The notes below the pieces were generated by a model. That model had not been told where the DNA came from. It ran no database searches and worked only from the letters and a program-made list of their open reading frames with translations. From Gammaproteobacteria bacterium (lineage in GTDB: Bacteria > Pseudomonadota > Gammaproteobacteria > Steroidobacterales > Steroidobacteraceae), in NCBI GenBank assembly GCA_027459765.1, contig DAIDHD010000083.1, forward strand, positions 89,783-153,782: a stretch of 64,000 bases of DNA. The letters are read 5' to 3'. Of this stretch, positions 1 to 6,367 are shown piece by piece; within the stretch, counting starts at the first letter, position 1, and every line of letters starts with the position of its first letter. The position numbers were made by a program, and so were the translations under genes.

Positions 1-275
1 TAGATCGTCTCCGCCTCCGCCGGGGGCGCCGTGGTTCCCTTCTGTTGCAGGTAGGTGCCCGGCGAAGCCGCGAACTTCTTCTGGCAGTGCTCGCTACAGA
101 AGTTGTAGCGTCGTCCATCATGTTCGGCGGCGAACCTGGCCGACGCCGGGTCGACGCTCATCCCGCATACGGGATCGACAACCGCTGAGGCGCCGTGATC
201 GTGCGCACGACCACCGACATGTCCTTGCGCCTGGGCTTGGGGAGGGTTTGGCCTGGAGCTGGAGCAGCTGTTCAC
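1..275 (-). CDS. Copper-type P-ATPase with N-terminal YHS domain (5' end only)
   Basis: The first 91 codons of a leftward gene that runs off the window. Translation from GTG at 275 gives a Ser/Cys-rich start (VNSCSSSRP), a Gly/His linker, then a YHS domain: DPVCGM followed about 25 residues later by YNFCSEHCQKKF and a Thr/Pro linker. YHS domains of this kind bind metal and commonly sit at the N terminus of Cu+/Ag+-exporting P-type ATPases, although a stand-alone YHS protein cannot be excluded because the transmembrane part is outside the window. A MerR-type promoter with a 20-bp spacer lies 37 bases upstream and a merR-like gene is divergent, the usual arrangement for a metal-inducible exporter. 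Confidence 0.7.
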   Translation of the reverse strand, partial: MNSCSSSRPNPPQAQAQGHVGGRAHDHGASAVVDPVCGMSVDPASARFAAEHDGRRYNFCSEHCQKKFAASPGTYLQQKGTTAPPAEAETI

Positions 276-311
276 GGGAATTGCCCTGCACATTGCGTGT
301 CGATGGGGAGA

Positions 312-343
312 ATCGTAAGCTCCGTACCTAGGTACGGAGTCAA
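312..343 (-). promoter_or_regulatory. MerR-type promoter with palindromic operator for the P-ATPase gene
   Basis: On the minus strand TTGACT (343-338) and TACGAT (317-312) are separated by 20 bp, the over-long spacer typical of MerR-activated promoters. The spacer contains the perfect 20-bp palindrome CTCCGTACCTAGGTACGGAG (320-339), so the activator would sit between the two hexamers. Predicted transcription starts near 305, giving a leader of about 30 nt before the GTG at 275. An almost identical core sits at 16826-16837. Confidence 0.8.
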
Positions 344-412
344 GCGTTGATTCGCAAAGCAGCATCTTGCGCCGCGCAAGCACCTCACGGAGGGGTTGGG
401 AAGTCGCTCGGT

Positions 413-817
413 TTGACCATTGGGCGGCTTGCCGAAGCGGCCGCTGTGAGCGTCGAGACGATCCGCTACTACCAGCGGCGTCGGCTTCTGCCCATCCCGA
501 CCGCCGCGGGCGTCCGGCGATATCCGATGGAGGTGCTCCGTCGCGTCCAATTCATCCGGCGATCGCAGTCGCTCGGGTTCTCGCTCGATGAGATCCGCGA
601 GTTGATGCGACTCGAGGACGGCGGATCGCGCAGGGCGGTGCGGCGAATCGCCGAAGCCCGCCTGGCCACTGTCCGTGACAAGCTTGCGGCGCTGCAAAAG
701 ATGGAGCATGTCCTGGCGCACCTCGTGGCCGAGTGCGAATCCTCTGGCGCGCAGCTGCCGTGCCCCATCATCGGTGCGCTGGCGGCTGAGCCCGAAGGGG
801 ATCGCGTCGATCCCTAG
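413..817 (+). CDS. MerR-family metal-responsive regulator (divergent from P-ATPase)
   Basis: The N-terminal MerR winged helix-turn-helix is clear (TIGRLAEAAAVSVETIRYYQ), followed by the dimerisation helix and a C-terminal metal loop with two cysteines spaced by eight residues (Cys108 and Cys117, AEC...LPCPII). In mercury-type MerR a third cysteine near residue 82 completes the site; the aligned position here is Ser72 (EDGGSRRAV), so the sensor may respond to a metal other than Hg(II). The TTG at 413 is chosen because family members begin just before the TIGRLA motif; the frame is open back to a TTG at 347, which would add 22 unusual residues. It probably controls the palindromic promoter at 312-343. 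Confidence 0.85.
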   Translation: MTIGRLAEAAAVSVETIRYYQRRRLLPIPTAAGVRRYPMEVLRRVQFIRRSQSLGFSLDEIRELMRLEDGGSRRAVRRIAEARLATVRDKLAALQKMEHVLAHLVAECESSGAQLPCPIIGALAAEPEGDRVDP

Positions 818-833
818 CATCATCGAACCCGCC

Positions 834-1499
834 CTACCGGCCCGGCTGGGGCGCGGTACTCTCTTCGGCCAGGTTGGGCAACCAGCGCGGCGTGCGGGCC
901 GCGTAAGTCCGATAGGCCTCGCCAAACTCCCGTTCCGCATCGGCCTCCTCGGTGTGCGCGAGGTGTACATACATCCACACCAACAGGGGGAACATGACGA
1001 GCGTGAGGATCGTTGGCCACTGCAGCAAGAAGCCGAACATGATGGCAATGAACCCCACGTACTGGGGGTGGCGAATCCGGGCATAAACACCCGTCGTCGC
1101 GAGCTTGTGGGCACGCTGGGCGGCGTAGAGGATGTGCCAGGCCGCGGACAGCAGTATGAAGCCGCCGAAGATCAGCAGGTTGCTCAGTATGTGCAACACG
1201 CCGAAATGCGGATTGCCTTGCTGGCCCGTAAGCGTCCACCACAGATGCCCCGCGTCGTGCGACAAGGGATCCAATCCCGGAAAGCGGCGCTGCAGATACC
1301 CCGACAGCAGATACATGGTGAGCGGAATACCATACATCTCGGTAAACAACGCGACGATGAAGGCGCTGAACCCACCAAACGACCGCCAATCACGTGGCGA
1401 CCTGGGCTTGGTAAAGCTATACGCAAAGATCACGAACACCGCCGAGTTGATGATCACCAGCGACCACAGACCATATGCCGACATGCTCTCGTGATTCAT
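834..1499 (-). CDS. Isoprenylcysteine carboxyl methyltransferase-like membrane protein
   Basis: 221 residues with about five hydrophobic segments and the conserved C-terminal signature of the ICMT/phospholipid methyltransferase fold: TGVYARIRHPQYVGF, then a hydrophobic helix and HTEEADAEREFGEAYRTYAARTPR, where the E..L..FG-x-Y-x-x-Y pattern binds SAM in this family. The substrate is unknown. It is the last gene of a leftward series (2885 to 834) and overlaps the stop of the DUF2933 gene by ATGA, so it is probably translationally coupled. ICMT-like proteins recur in copper-resistance islands with YHS and DUF2933 proteins, but no function there is established. Confidence 0.8.
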   Translation of the reverse strand: MNHESMSAYGLWSLVIINSAVFVIFAYSFTKPRSPRDWRSFGGFSAFIVALFTEMYGIPLTMYLLSGYLQRRFPGLDPLSHDAGHLWWTLTGQQGNPHFGVLHILSNLLIFGGFILLSAAWHILYAAQRAHKLATTGVYARIRHPQYVGFIAIMFGFLLQWPTILTLVMFPLLVWMYVHLAHTEEADAEREFGEAYRTYAARTPRWLPNLAEESTAPQPGR

Positions 1500-1732
1500 G
1501 GCTTTGACTCCGGCGTGGTCGACGAATGCTTGGAGTGGTCCTCGCCGCCACTATGACCGTGATGCATGAAAAGGTGCATCAGCGGGCAAGCCGCCAGCAG
1601 CAGGTACGGCAGGGCGCCCAACACGTGCGCGGTATGCTCGGTGATCAGGAAGAACCCAATCACGATCAAGAAGCCCAGTAGCACAATGCCCGAGCGACTG
1701 CGCCAGAAGCTCGACGTGGAGGGAGTGATCAT
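1496..1732 (-). CDS. DUF2933-type small membrane protein
   Basis: 78 residues. Two adjacent hydrophobic segments (GIVLLGFLIVIGFFLITEH and LPYLLLAACPLMHLFMH) are followed by a His-rich tail (HHGHSGGEDHSKH) that could bind Cu or another soft metal. The pattern matches DUF2933 proteins of metal islands. The ATG at 1732 overlaps the upstream stop codon (ATGA); a longer open frame upstream belongs to another gene's shadow. Function unknown; the His/Met content and the neighbours suggest a role in metal handling at the inner membrane. Confidence 0.8.
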   Translation of the reverse strand: MITPSTSSFWRSRSGIVLLGFLIVIGFFLITEHTAHVLGALPYLLLAACPLMHLFMHHGHSGGEDHSKHSSTTPESKP

Positions 1733-2067
1733 GTGCGCTCTCCCTCGAGCCGCGTAGCGAAGAAGTTGTACAGCGGCCCGAAAATCAACGCGACATACCA
1801 GCCCCAGGCGAGGCTTTCCACGACACCCAGGAAGAAGCGCGACCAGCTGTCGAAAGCAAAGCCCGGCAGAAAGATCGACAGCGCGCCGTGTGCAATCGGC
1901 AGCGACCAGCTGAAGCTTCTCTCCAGATAGAATCCGAGCACGCACAGTAGGTACGAAATCAGAAAGAAGGCGCTCAGACTGAGTCCGAATGCGGCGACCG
2001 GGATGCCGTGTGGGTGCGCTCGATGACCCACGCCCATGTGGGGCGAGTCGATACTAACAACAGCCAT
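1729..2067 (-). CDS. DUF5676-like inner-membrane protein
   Basis: 112 residues with a His-containing N terminus (GHRAHPHGIP) and three predicted membrane helices (about residues 27-47, 55-70, 80-103). The composition and the C-terminal VALIFGPLYNFFA resemble the DUF5676 family, a small membrane family found with YHS and DUF2933 proteins. No catalytic motif is seen. The start lies 14 bases inside the preceding YHS gene and its stop overlaps the DUF2933 start, so the block 2407-834 behaves as one transcription unit. Confidence 0.75.
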   Translation of the reverse strand: MAVVSIDSPHMGVGHRAHPHGIPVAAFGLSLSAFFLISYLLCVLGFYLERSFSWSLPIAHGALSIFLPGFAFDSWSRFFLGVVESLAWGWYVALIFGPLYNFFATRLEGERT

Positions 2068-2407
2068 GGCGATGCTCCTTGCTCGGCGGGGCCGTCCCTG
2101 ATGACGAGACGTATTGCGTTGGCGCGGCTTCGAACTTCTCGCGACACGCCGACGAGCAGAAGTAATAGGTTCTTTGCTGATAGACCGCCGACTTCGCAGT
2201 GGCGGCCGTCACCTCCATGCCGCAGACGGGGTCGCGCAGCGCTTCGGCGGACGGCGCGGAACCCCCGGCGGAGTGGTCCGGGCCTCCGGGCGCGGCTTGG
2301 GTCGAACGGTGCCTGTGACCCATCACGTGTGCGCCGCATCCAAAGCGCATCATGAGGGCGAAGAGCCCTGCCCAACCTAGAAAATAGAATATGGACTGCC
2401 AGTTCAT
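2054..2407 (-). CDS. Membrane-anchored YHS-domain protein
   Basis: 117 residues. One N-terminal membrane helix (NWQSIFYFLGWAGLFALMM) is followed by a His-rich linker (GHRHRSTQ, PDHS) and a YHS domain with DPVCGMEV and YYFCSSACREKFEA, ending in HRHGCC. YHS domains bind copper or related metals, and here the domain would be tethered at the cytoplasmic membrane. A strong AGGAGG lies just upstream of the ATG at 2407. The gene starts 13 bases after the Met-rich protein gene and overlaps the DUF5676 gene. Confidence 0.85.
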   Translation of the reverse strand: MNWQSIFYFLGWAGLFALMMRFGCGAHVMGHRHRSTQAAPGGPDHSAGGSAPSAEALRDPVCGMEVTAATAKSAVYQQRTYYFCSSACREKFEAAPTQYVSSSGTAPPSKEHRHGCC

Positions 2408-2420
2408 GATGGCCGCCCTC

Positions 2421-2885
2421 CTAAGGTTTCGGTGCCGTAGCCTTCGGCACCGTGGGGTGAGAGTGTTCCGACGCGGCGTCAGGCGCGCCGGACATCATGT
2501 TCTCCTTCATCGATTCACGATCCATCATCATCTGCATCATCATGGTCATCATCTGCATGTGCTGATGCATCGCGTCCTGCGACATGCCAGTCTGCGCGTG
2601 GCCATGGTCCATGTGTTGCATCGCGGTCATGCCTTCCTGCATGGCCTGCATGTGTTCGGCCATCAGTGCGTTACGCTCGGCGGACGTCTTCGCCGCCATC
2701 ATCTTCTCGTGCATGCGCTGCATGTGCTGCATCGCGGAAACCGAGTCCGCGGCCGGGGCAGGCGTCGCGGCGCCCGAGTGTTCGTGGTCATGGGCGGCCG
2801 GTTCCTCCGCTTGTACGGCGGCGATGGAAAGCGGGCCGAGAAGGGCTGCGGAGGCAATGATCAGGGCGCGGGTCGTGCGGTTCAT
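2421..2885 (-). CDS. Met/His-rich periplasmic metal-binding protein
   Basis: 154 residues with a cleavable signal peptide (MNRTTRALIIASAALLG, cleavage near AVQA-EE). The mature part has a His cluster (AHDHEHSGA) and a long helix dense in Met and His: MQHMQRMHEKMM, MQHMDHGHA, MHQHMQMMTMMMQMMM. This resembles periplasmic copper or silver chaperones and buffers (CopK/PcoE-like in composition, not clearly homologous). The ATG at 2885 has GAGGATC upstream and is preferred over a longer open frame because it begins the signal peptide. An ECF-type promoter motif ends 45 nt upstream, so it probably heads the 2885-834 operon. Confidence 0.8.
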   Translation of the reverse strand: MNRTTRALIIASAALLGPLSIAAVQAEEPAAHDHEHSGAATPAPAADSVSAMQHMQRMHEKMMAAKTSAERNALMAEHMQAMQEGMTAMQHMDHGHAQTGMSQDAMHQHMQMMTMMMQMMMDRESMKENMMSGAPDAASEHSHPTVPKATAPKP

Positions 2886-2930
2886 TGTCGTGATCCTCAT
2901 GGCGTACGTAATGGGTTGCTGACGGATGCA

Positions 2931-2957
2931 GTACGCGGGAGCAGGGCGTCCCCCTCT
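2931..2957 (-). promoter_or_regulatory. ECF-type promoter motif upstream of the Met-rich gene
   Basis: Minus strand: AGAGGGG (2957-2951), 13 nt, CGCGTAC (2937-2931). Element order and spacing match the pair of motifs between the cnrY-like gene and tolC (4849-4906). The -10 element is 45 nt from the ATG at 2885. It is inferred to be read by the ECF sigma factor encoded at 3531-4106. Confidence 0.6.
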
Positions 2958-3034
2958 CGCGGAGTTTGGCGTCCACGACCACGGGCCACCTCGCCATGCG
3001 TCGATGAAGCGCCGAACTCCCCTTGCCACGGTGG

Positions 3035-3382
3035 CTACTTCGCTGCAGCCGCCATCTTGTGGTGCTCTGCCGCCAACGCCCGGCTTTCGGCAGCGGCCGC
3101 GTTCAAATCTTTGGTCAGCGCATCGCAGTGCTTGCTCTGCATCGTTATGGCAGGCTTTCCCGCAGTGCGATAAGCGTTTGCCAGACTCTTGTCTGTTTCG
3201 GCCTTGGCCGCGAGGTCGGTGGCTTGCTCATCGAATGCCTTGGCGATGGCTTCGTGATCGGCCGCAGTGCTGGCCGAAGCGATCTGGGCAGCTGTCACCG
3301 GCGGCGTCGTGCCCGCGGAGGCGGCGCCCACCAGGCCGATGGCGAGTGCCAGGGTAGTGAGTAGCACGATTGAACGGTTCAT
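3035..3382 (-). CDS. Secreted helical protein of unknown function
   Basis: 115 residues. The signal peptide MNRSIVLLTTLALAIGLVG ends near ASA-GT; the remainder is Ala-rich and probably all-helical, with one Cys (SKHCDALTKDL) and a short His motif (AEHHKM). I do not recognise the family beyond similar small periplasmic proteins. The ATG at 3382 has AAGGAG eight bases upstream, so the longer open frame from 3577 is rejected. An ECF-type motif lies 68 nt upstream, linking it to the sigma locus next door. The gene is followed by the Met-rich protein gene on the same strand. Confidence 0.7.
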   Translation of the reverse strand: MNRSIVLLTTLALAIGLVGAASAGTTPPVTAAQIASASTAADHEAIAKAFDEQATDLAAKAETDKSLANAYRTAGKPAITMQSKHCDALTKDLNAAAAESRALAAEHHKMAAAAK

Positions 3383-3450
3383 GTGAATTACTCCTTGTCG
3401 AAAGTTCGAAGTGTTCGCGGCGTTGACTGCATCGCTGCGATTCAACAGGA

Positions 3451-3477
3451 GTACGCGCAAGGAGAGTTCAGCACTCT
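3451..3477 (-). promoter_or_regulatory. ECF-type promoter motif upstream of the secreted helical protein
   Basis: Minus strand: AGAGTGC (3477-3471), 13 nt, CGCGTAC (3457-3451). The -10 half is identical to the other three copies in this locus and the spacing is the same, but the -35 half is less well conserved. It lies just past the 3' end of the sigma gene. Confidence 0.5.
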
Positions 3478-3530
3478 GCCGAGACAAGGGAAAAGGCTCA
3501 GGGGATATACGTAGACGGCAGGCGGCCGCC

Positions 3531-4106
3531 TCAGGGGCCAGACTGCTGCAGCAGCTCTTGCAGCTTCTTGCGCGCACGGTGCACGCGCAGTTCGACGGCT
3601 TTTGTGGTCAGTCCGAGCTGGCTCGCCGCATCTCGATGGCTGAGCCCCTGCAATGCCGTCAGGACCAGCGGCTCTTTGAGCCGTGCCGGGAGTTGGGCGA
3701 TGGCGCGGTCAAGGGCCGCCAGTCGTGCCTCCCCGTCATCGACCTCCGGGCCATCGGTGCCCGGCGAATCCGCGTCGGCGGAATCGGACTCCTCGAGGCC
3801 AAACCACTGCATAATCTTTCGCCGGACGGCATGGCGACGCGTGAAGTCGCGGCACTTGTTCAACAGGATCGTGCGGATCCATGGACCAAAGGGCTGCCGG
3901 GCATCGTAGCGCGACAGCGACAGCCACGCCGACACGAAACTCTCCTGGACAAGATCGTAGGCATCATCGCTTTGGCCGACGTAGCGACGAGCGATCCGGT
4001 ACAGCGTCGCCTTATGCAGCGCAACGAGTGCCTCGAAAGCGCCGCGGTCACCGTTCCGGGCGGCGCTGGCGAGTTGCGCATCGTCGTGCGCATCGAGCGC
4101 GCTCAC
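3531..4106 (-). CDS. ECF-subfamily RNA polymerase sigma factor (CnrH-like)
   Basis: 191 residues, normal for an ECF sigma. Region 2 spans about residues 25-95 (ALVALHKATLYRIARRYVGQ, then YDLVQESFVSAWLSLSRYD and PFGPWIRTILLNKCRDFTRR); region 4 is at about 130-188 (LPARLKEPLVLTALQGLSHRDAASQLGL and KAVELRVHRARKKL). An acidic linker rich in Asp joins them. Its ATG overlaps the stop of the upstream CnrX-like gene (ATGA), completing a sensor, anti-sigma and sigma operon like cnrYXH or nccYXH. The likely targets are the four matching promoter motifs at 2931, 3451, 4849 and 4879. Confidence 0.9.
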   Translation of the reverse strand: MSALDAHDDAQLASAARNGDRGAFEALVALHKATLYRIARRYVGQSDDAYDLVQESFVSAWLSLSRYDARQPFGPWIRTILLNKCRDFTRRHAVRRKIMQWFGLEESDSADADSPGTDGPEVDDGEARLAALDRAIAQLPARLKEPLVLTALQGLSHRDAASQLGLTTKAVELRVHRARKKLQELLQQSGP

Positions 4107-4537
4107 GATGCATCCGCGTTCAATACCCTGACGACGGAGCGGTCGAAAATGGCGGCCTGCGCAGGTGTCAGCACCTCGCGCATGCTGAGCACGTGCGCGG
4201 TGGTCGCTTCCTGAAGCTGACGCATGGCCTGATGAAAGTGCGCAATGGCCTGCTCGGCCGCCGGACTCATGCGGTGATCGGTGACGATCGCCTGCGCCAG
4301 GTCGTGGTTTGCGAGGCGCATCTCCGCTTCCAAGGCCTTGCGCCGAGCGGCGAAGTTGGCTTCAAGCGCTTCGATCTTCGCTTCCTGATCCCTCGACAGG
4401 GCGAGGTCATGGTGAAGGACCCGATCGAGCCCGAGGTTCGTGTCTGCCTCACGCTGCCCGAGGCGCACACCGAGCCAACCGCCGAGTAGTGCAACGAGGA
4501 AGGTGAGGGCAATCAGTCCGGCGGCAGCGCGCCTCAT
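4103..4537 (-). CDS. Periplasmic metal sensor, CnrX-like
   Basis: 144 residues: one N-terminal membrane anchor (AAGLIALTFLVALLGGWLGV) and a helical periplasmic domain with the pattern of the CnrX/heavy-metal resistance sensor family: LHHDLALSRDQEAKIEALE, a long coiled region, then AHVLSMREVLTPAQ. HVLSM fits the His-x3-Met metal-ligand pair of CnrX; the other CnrX pair (His-x3-His) is only a HH doublet here, so metal specificity may differ. The ATG at 4537 overlaps the stop of the cnrY-like gene. It is expected to hold the anti-sigma protein and release it on metal binding. Confidence 0.8.
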   Translation of the reverse strand: MRRAAAGLIALTFLVALLGGWLGVRLGQREADTNLGLDRVLHHDLALSRDQEAKIEALEANFAARRKALEAEMRLANHDLAQAIVTDHRMSPAAEQAIAHFHQAMRQLQEATTAHVLSMREVLTPAQAAIFDRSVVRVLNADAS

Positions 4538-4818
4538 CGCCGGTCGCCTACCAGGAGCGTCGAGGCGGCGAGGCGCGTGTAAGGGGCCAGAGCGCTGGTG
4601 GACACACGCGATTCGCGCGAGGCGGCCCACTGGTGACCGACGGCGAGGCTGGCAACTGTGCCGATCGCCAGGATCGCAATCTGGGCGGCAAACGTGCTGG
4701 CATAACTTCGTCGATCAGCCATCCGGGTTTCGACCCCCTGCCAAATGGCCGATTCCAGCCCGGTCAGCGAGCGGTCCAGAGGGGCCCGAGCCAGCCGGTC
4801 CAGATCTTCCTGCAACAT
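4534..4818 (-). CDS. Anti-sigma factor, CnrY-like single-pass membrane protein
   Basis: 94 residues. A short cytosolic N-terminal part (MLQEDLDRLARAPLDRSLTGLESAIW) precedes one membrane helix (AAQIAILAIGTVASLAVG) and a small periplasmic tail. This is the layout of CnrY/NccY anti-sigma factors: a cytosolic segment that clamps the sigma factor and a tail that meets CnrX. Start at 4818 is supported by AAAGGGAA upstream and by the promoter motif ending 30 nt away. Gene order anti-sigma, sensor, sigma with ATGA overlaps at both joints supports the assignment, although sequence identity to CnrY is not obvious. Confidence 0.7.
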   Translation of the reverse strand: MLQEDLDRLARAPLDRSLTGLESAIWQGVETRMADRRSYASTFAAQIAILAIGTVASLAVGHQWAASRESRVSTSALAPYTRLAASTLLVGDRR

Positions 4819-4848
4819 AAGAAATTCCCTTTGCCGGTCTATCGGATA

Positions 4849-4876
4849 GGTACGCGCCAATTCTACCGCCCCCTCA
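4849..4876 (-). promoter_or_regulatory. ECF-type promoter of the anti-sigma/sensor/sigma operon
   Basis: Minus strand: TGAGGGG (4876-4870), 13 nt, CGCGTACC (4856-4849), 30 nt before the ATG at 4818. It mirrors the rightward copy at 4879-4906; the two share an exact symmetry centre between bases 4877 and 4878. This predicts autoregulation by the sigma factor. Confidence 0.75.
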
Positions 4877-4878
4877 TC

Positions 4879-4906
4879 TGAGGGGTACGGGGCAGTGCCG
4901 CGTACC
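4879..4906 (+). promoter_or_regulatory. ECF-type promoter of the tolC-multicopper oxidase operon
   Basis: TGAGGGG (4879-4885), 13 nt, CGCGTACC (4899-4906), 36 nt before the TTG at 4943. With its mirror copy it forms the dyad CCCCTCATCTGAGGGG (4870-4885) flanked by GGTACGCG and CGCGTACC arms. A GTG at 4895 falls inside the -10 region and so cannot be the start of tolC if this promoter is used. Confidence 0.75.
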
Positions 4907-4942
4907 CTCCCGGAAGTCATCGGAATCGGTGAGGAAAGGGCT

Positions 4943-6367
4943 TTGAAGGGTTCCATCGGGCTGATTCTCGTCATGGCCGCTCTGCTGGCAGGGTGCGCGA
5001 CCCCGCGCGCTTCGGAGCTGGCACCTCAGGCGCAAGGGTTGTACGCCGCGCGTACCTCCCTGGCGGGCGCACCGCCTACCGAACCGCAAGGGAGCGAGAA
5101 TGTCCTGGCAACGTTGCTGACGCGCCCCGTGGACGGGGATGCGGCTGTCCAGATCGCTCTGATGAACAATCCCCGGGTGATCGCGCTTTACAGTCGCATC
5201 GGTTTCGCGGAAGCGGATCTCTACGACGCGGCCAGGCTATCCAATCCGGTCTTGGGGTACACACGACTCACCGGGGGTTCGGGGGCCGGTAAGGTCGACT
5301 GGAGCCTGTCGCAGAATTTCACGGAGTTGTTGTTCCTGCGGTATCGCCGAGCGGGCGCAGAGAGCCAGGCGCTCCTCGCCAAGCAACAGGTTGCGCGCGA
5401 ACTGCTCGATCTGGAAGCCGCGGTTCGCGCGGCGGACGTCCGATTCATTGGCAGCCGCACGATCGCCGCCCTACGCGAGCGCGTGGCGCAGACTACGCAG
5501 GTGTCGGCGACGTATGCGCAGCAGCTCTTTGATGCCGGAAACATCAGTGCGCTGCAACTCGCCAGAATGAAGGAGGCCGCATTACTGGCCGCCGGCAACG
5601 CAGTGCGTGCCAGAGCGATCGAGAACGTCGACCGCAGTGCGTTGCTCACTACGATGGGCCTGAAGACCGAGACGTCTGTCCCCCTCGTCGGCGACTACGA
5701 ATTGCCCGTGCCCATCGAACTCAATGCAGAGGACATGAGCCGCAGGGCGGCCGGCAATCGGTTGGATTTACTGAGCGCTCGTGAGGCCCTTCGCTTCGCA
5801 GTCGTTGCTCAAACGCACGCCCGGCGCTGGCGCTGGCTCGGAGATACCTCCATTGGCATTGCCCGGGAAACCGATGGTGCAATCGGACCTGTCCCAGCCG
5901 AGACGCTCACGGGCCCCAGTGCCAGCATTGCGTTGCCGATCTTCAATCAGGGGCGAGGTACGGCGACGCGTGCCCAGTCCGCCGTCGCGCAGCTCAGCGC
6001 CAACGTCCGGGCGCTCGAACTGTCGATCGCCAATGAGGTGCCAAGCCGGATCGCAACGCTCGACGCGGCCCAGAAGTCCGTGGCCTTGTATCGCGAGCAG
6101 GTGCTACCAACCCAGAAGGTGATCGTCGAAGAGAGTCAGAAGCAGCAGAACTACATGCTGATCGGCACCTTTGAGTTGCTGGCGGCCAAACAGCACCAGG
6201 TCGAGGGCTACGAGGCCTATATCGATGCGCTGCGGGACTATTGGCTCGCCCGCATCGAACTCGTGCAGGCCACCGGCGGCCGTTTCCCGGAGCTCACCAC
6301 GAAGCCCGGAGGGCAGATGATCGAGCCGCTCGCGTACAACACCCCTGCGTTAGGAGCGCGCCCATGA
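4943..6367 (+). CDS. TolC-family outer-membrane lipoprotein (copper operon 1)
   Basis: 474 residues from TTG at 4943, chosen because GAGGAAAGGG precedes it and a lipoprotein signal follows directly (SIGLILVMAALLAGC, lipobox Cys at about 20). The rest has the double OEP repeat of TolC-like channels: LSNPVLGY and WSLSQNFTELL, a long helix, a second repeat from about residue 280, and SIALPIFNQGRG. No RND pump is in this operon; the stop overlaps the ATG of the multicopper oxidase gene (ATGA). The protein is closely similar along its length to the product of 23657-25114. A channel paired with a copper oxidase suggests metal export or envelope detoxification, but the partner pump is unknown. Confidence 0.85.
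   Translation: MKGSIGLILVMAALLAGCATPRASELAPQAQGLYAARTSLAGAPPTEPQGSENVLATLLTRPVDGDAAVQIALMNNPRVIALYSRIGFAEADLYDAARLSNPVLGYTRLTGGSGAGKVDWSLSQNFTELLFLRYRRAGAESQALLAKQQVARELLDLEAAVRAADVRFIGSRTIAALRERVAQTTQVSATYAQQLFDAGNISALQLARMKEAALLAAGNAVRARAIENVDRSALLTTMGLKTETSVPLVGDYELPVPIELNAEDMSRRAAGNRLDLLSAREALRFAVVAQTHARRWRWLGDTSIGIARETDGAIGPVPAETLTGPSASIALPIFNQGRGTATRAQSAVAQLSANVRALELSIANEVPSRIATLDAAQKSVALYREQVLPTQKVIVEESQKQQNYMLIGTFELLAAKQHQVEGYEAYIDALRDYWLARIELVQATGGRFPELTTKPGGQMIEPLAYNTPALGARP

Noticed and set aside
4895..4942. GTG at 4895 as start of the island tolC
   Set aside because: It lies within the promoter motif; TTG at 4943 has a ribosome site and a clean lipoprotein signal.
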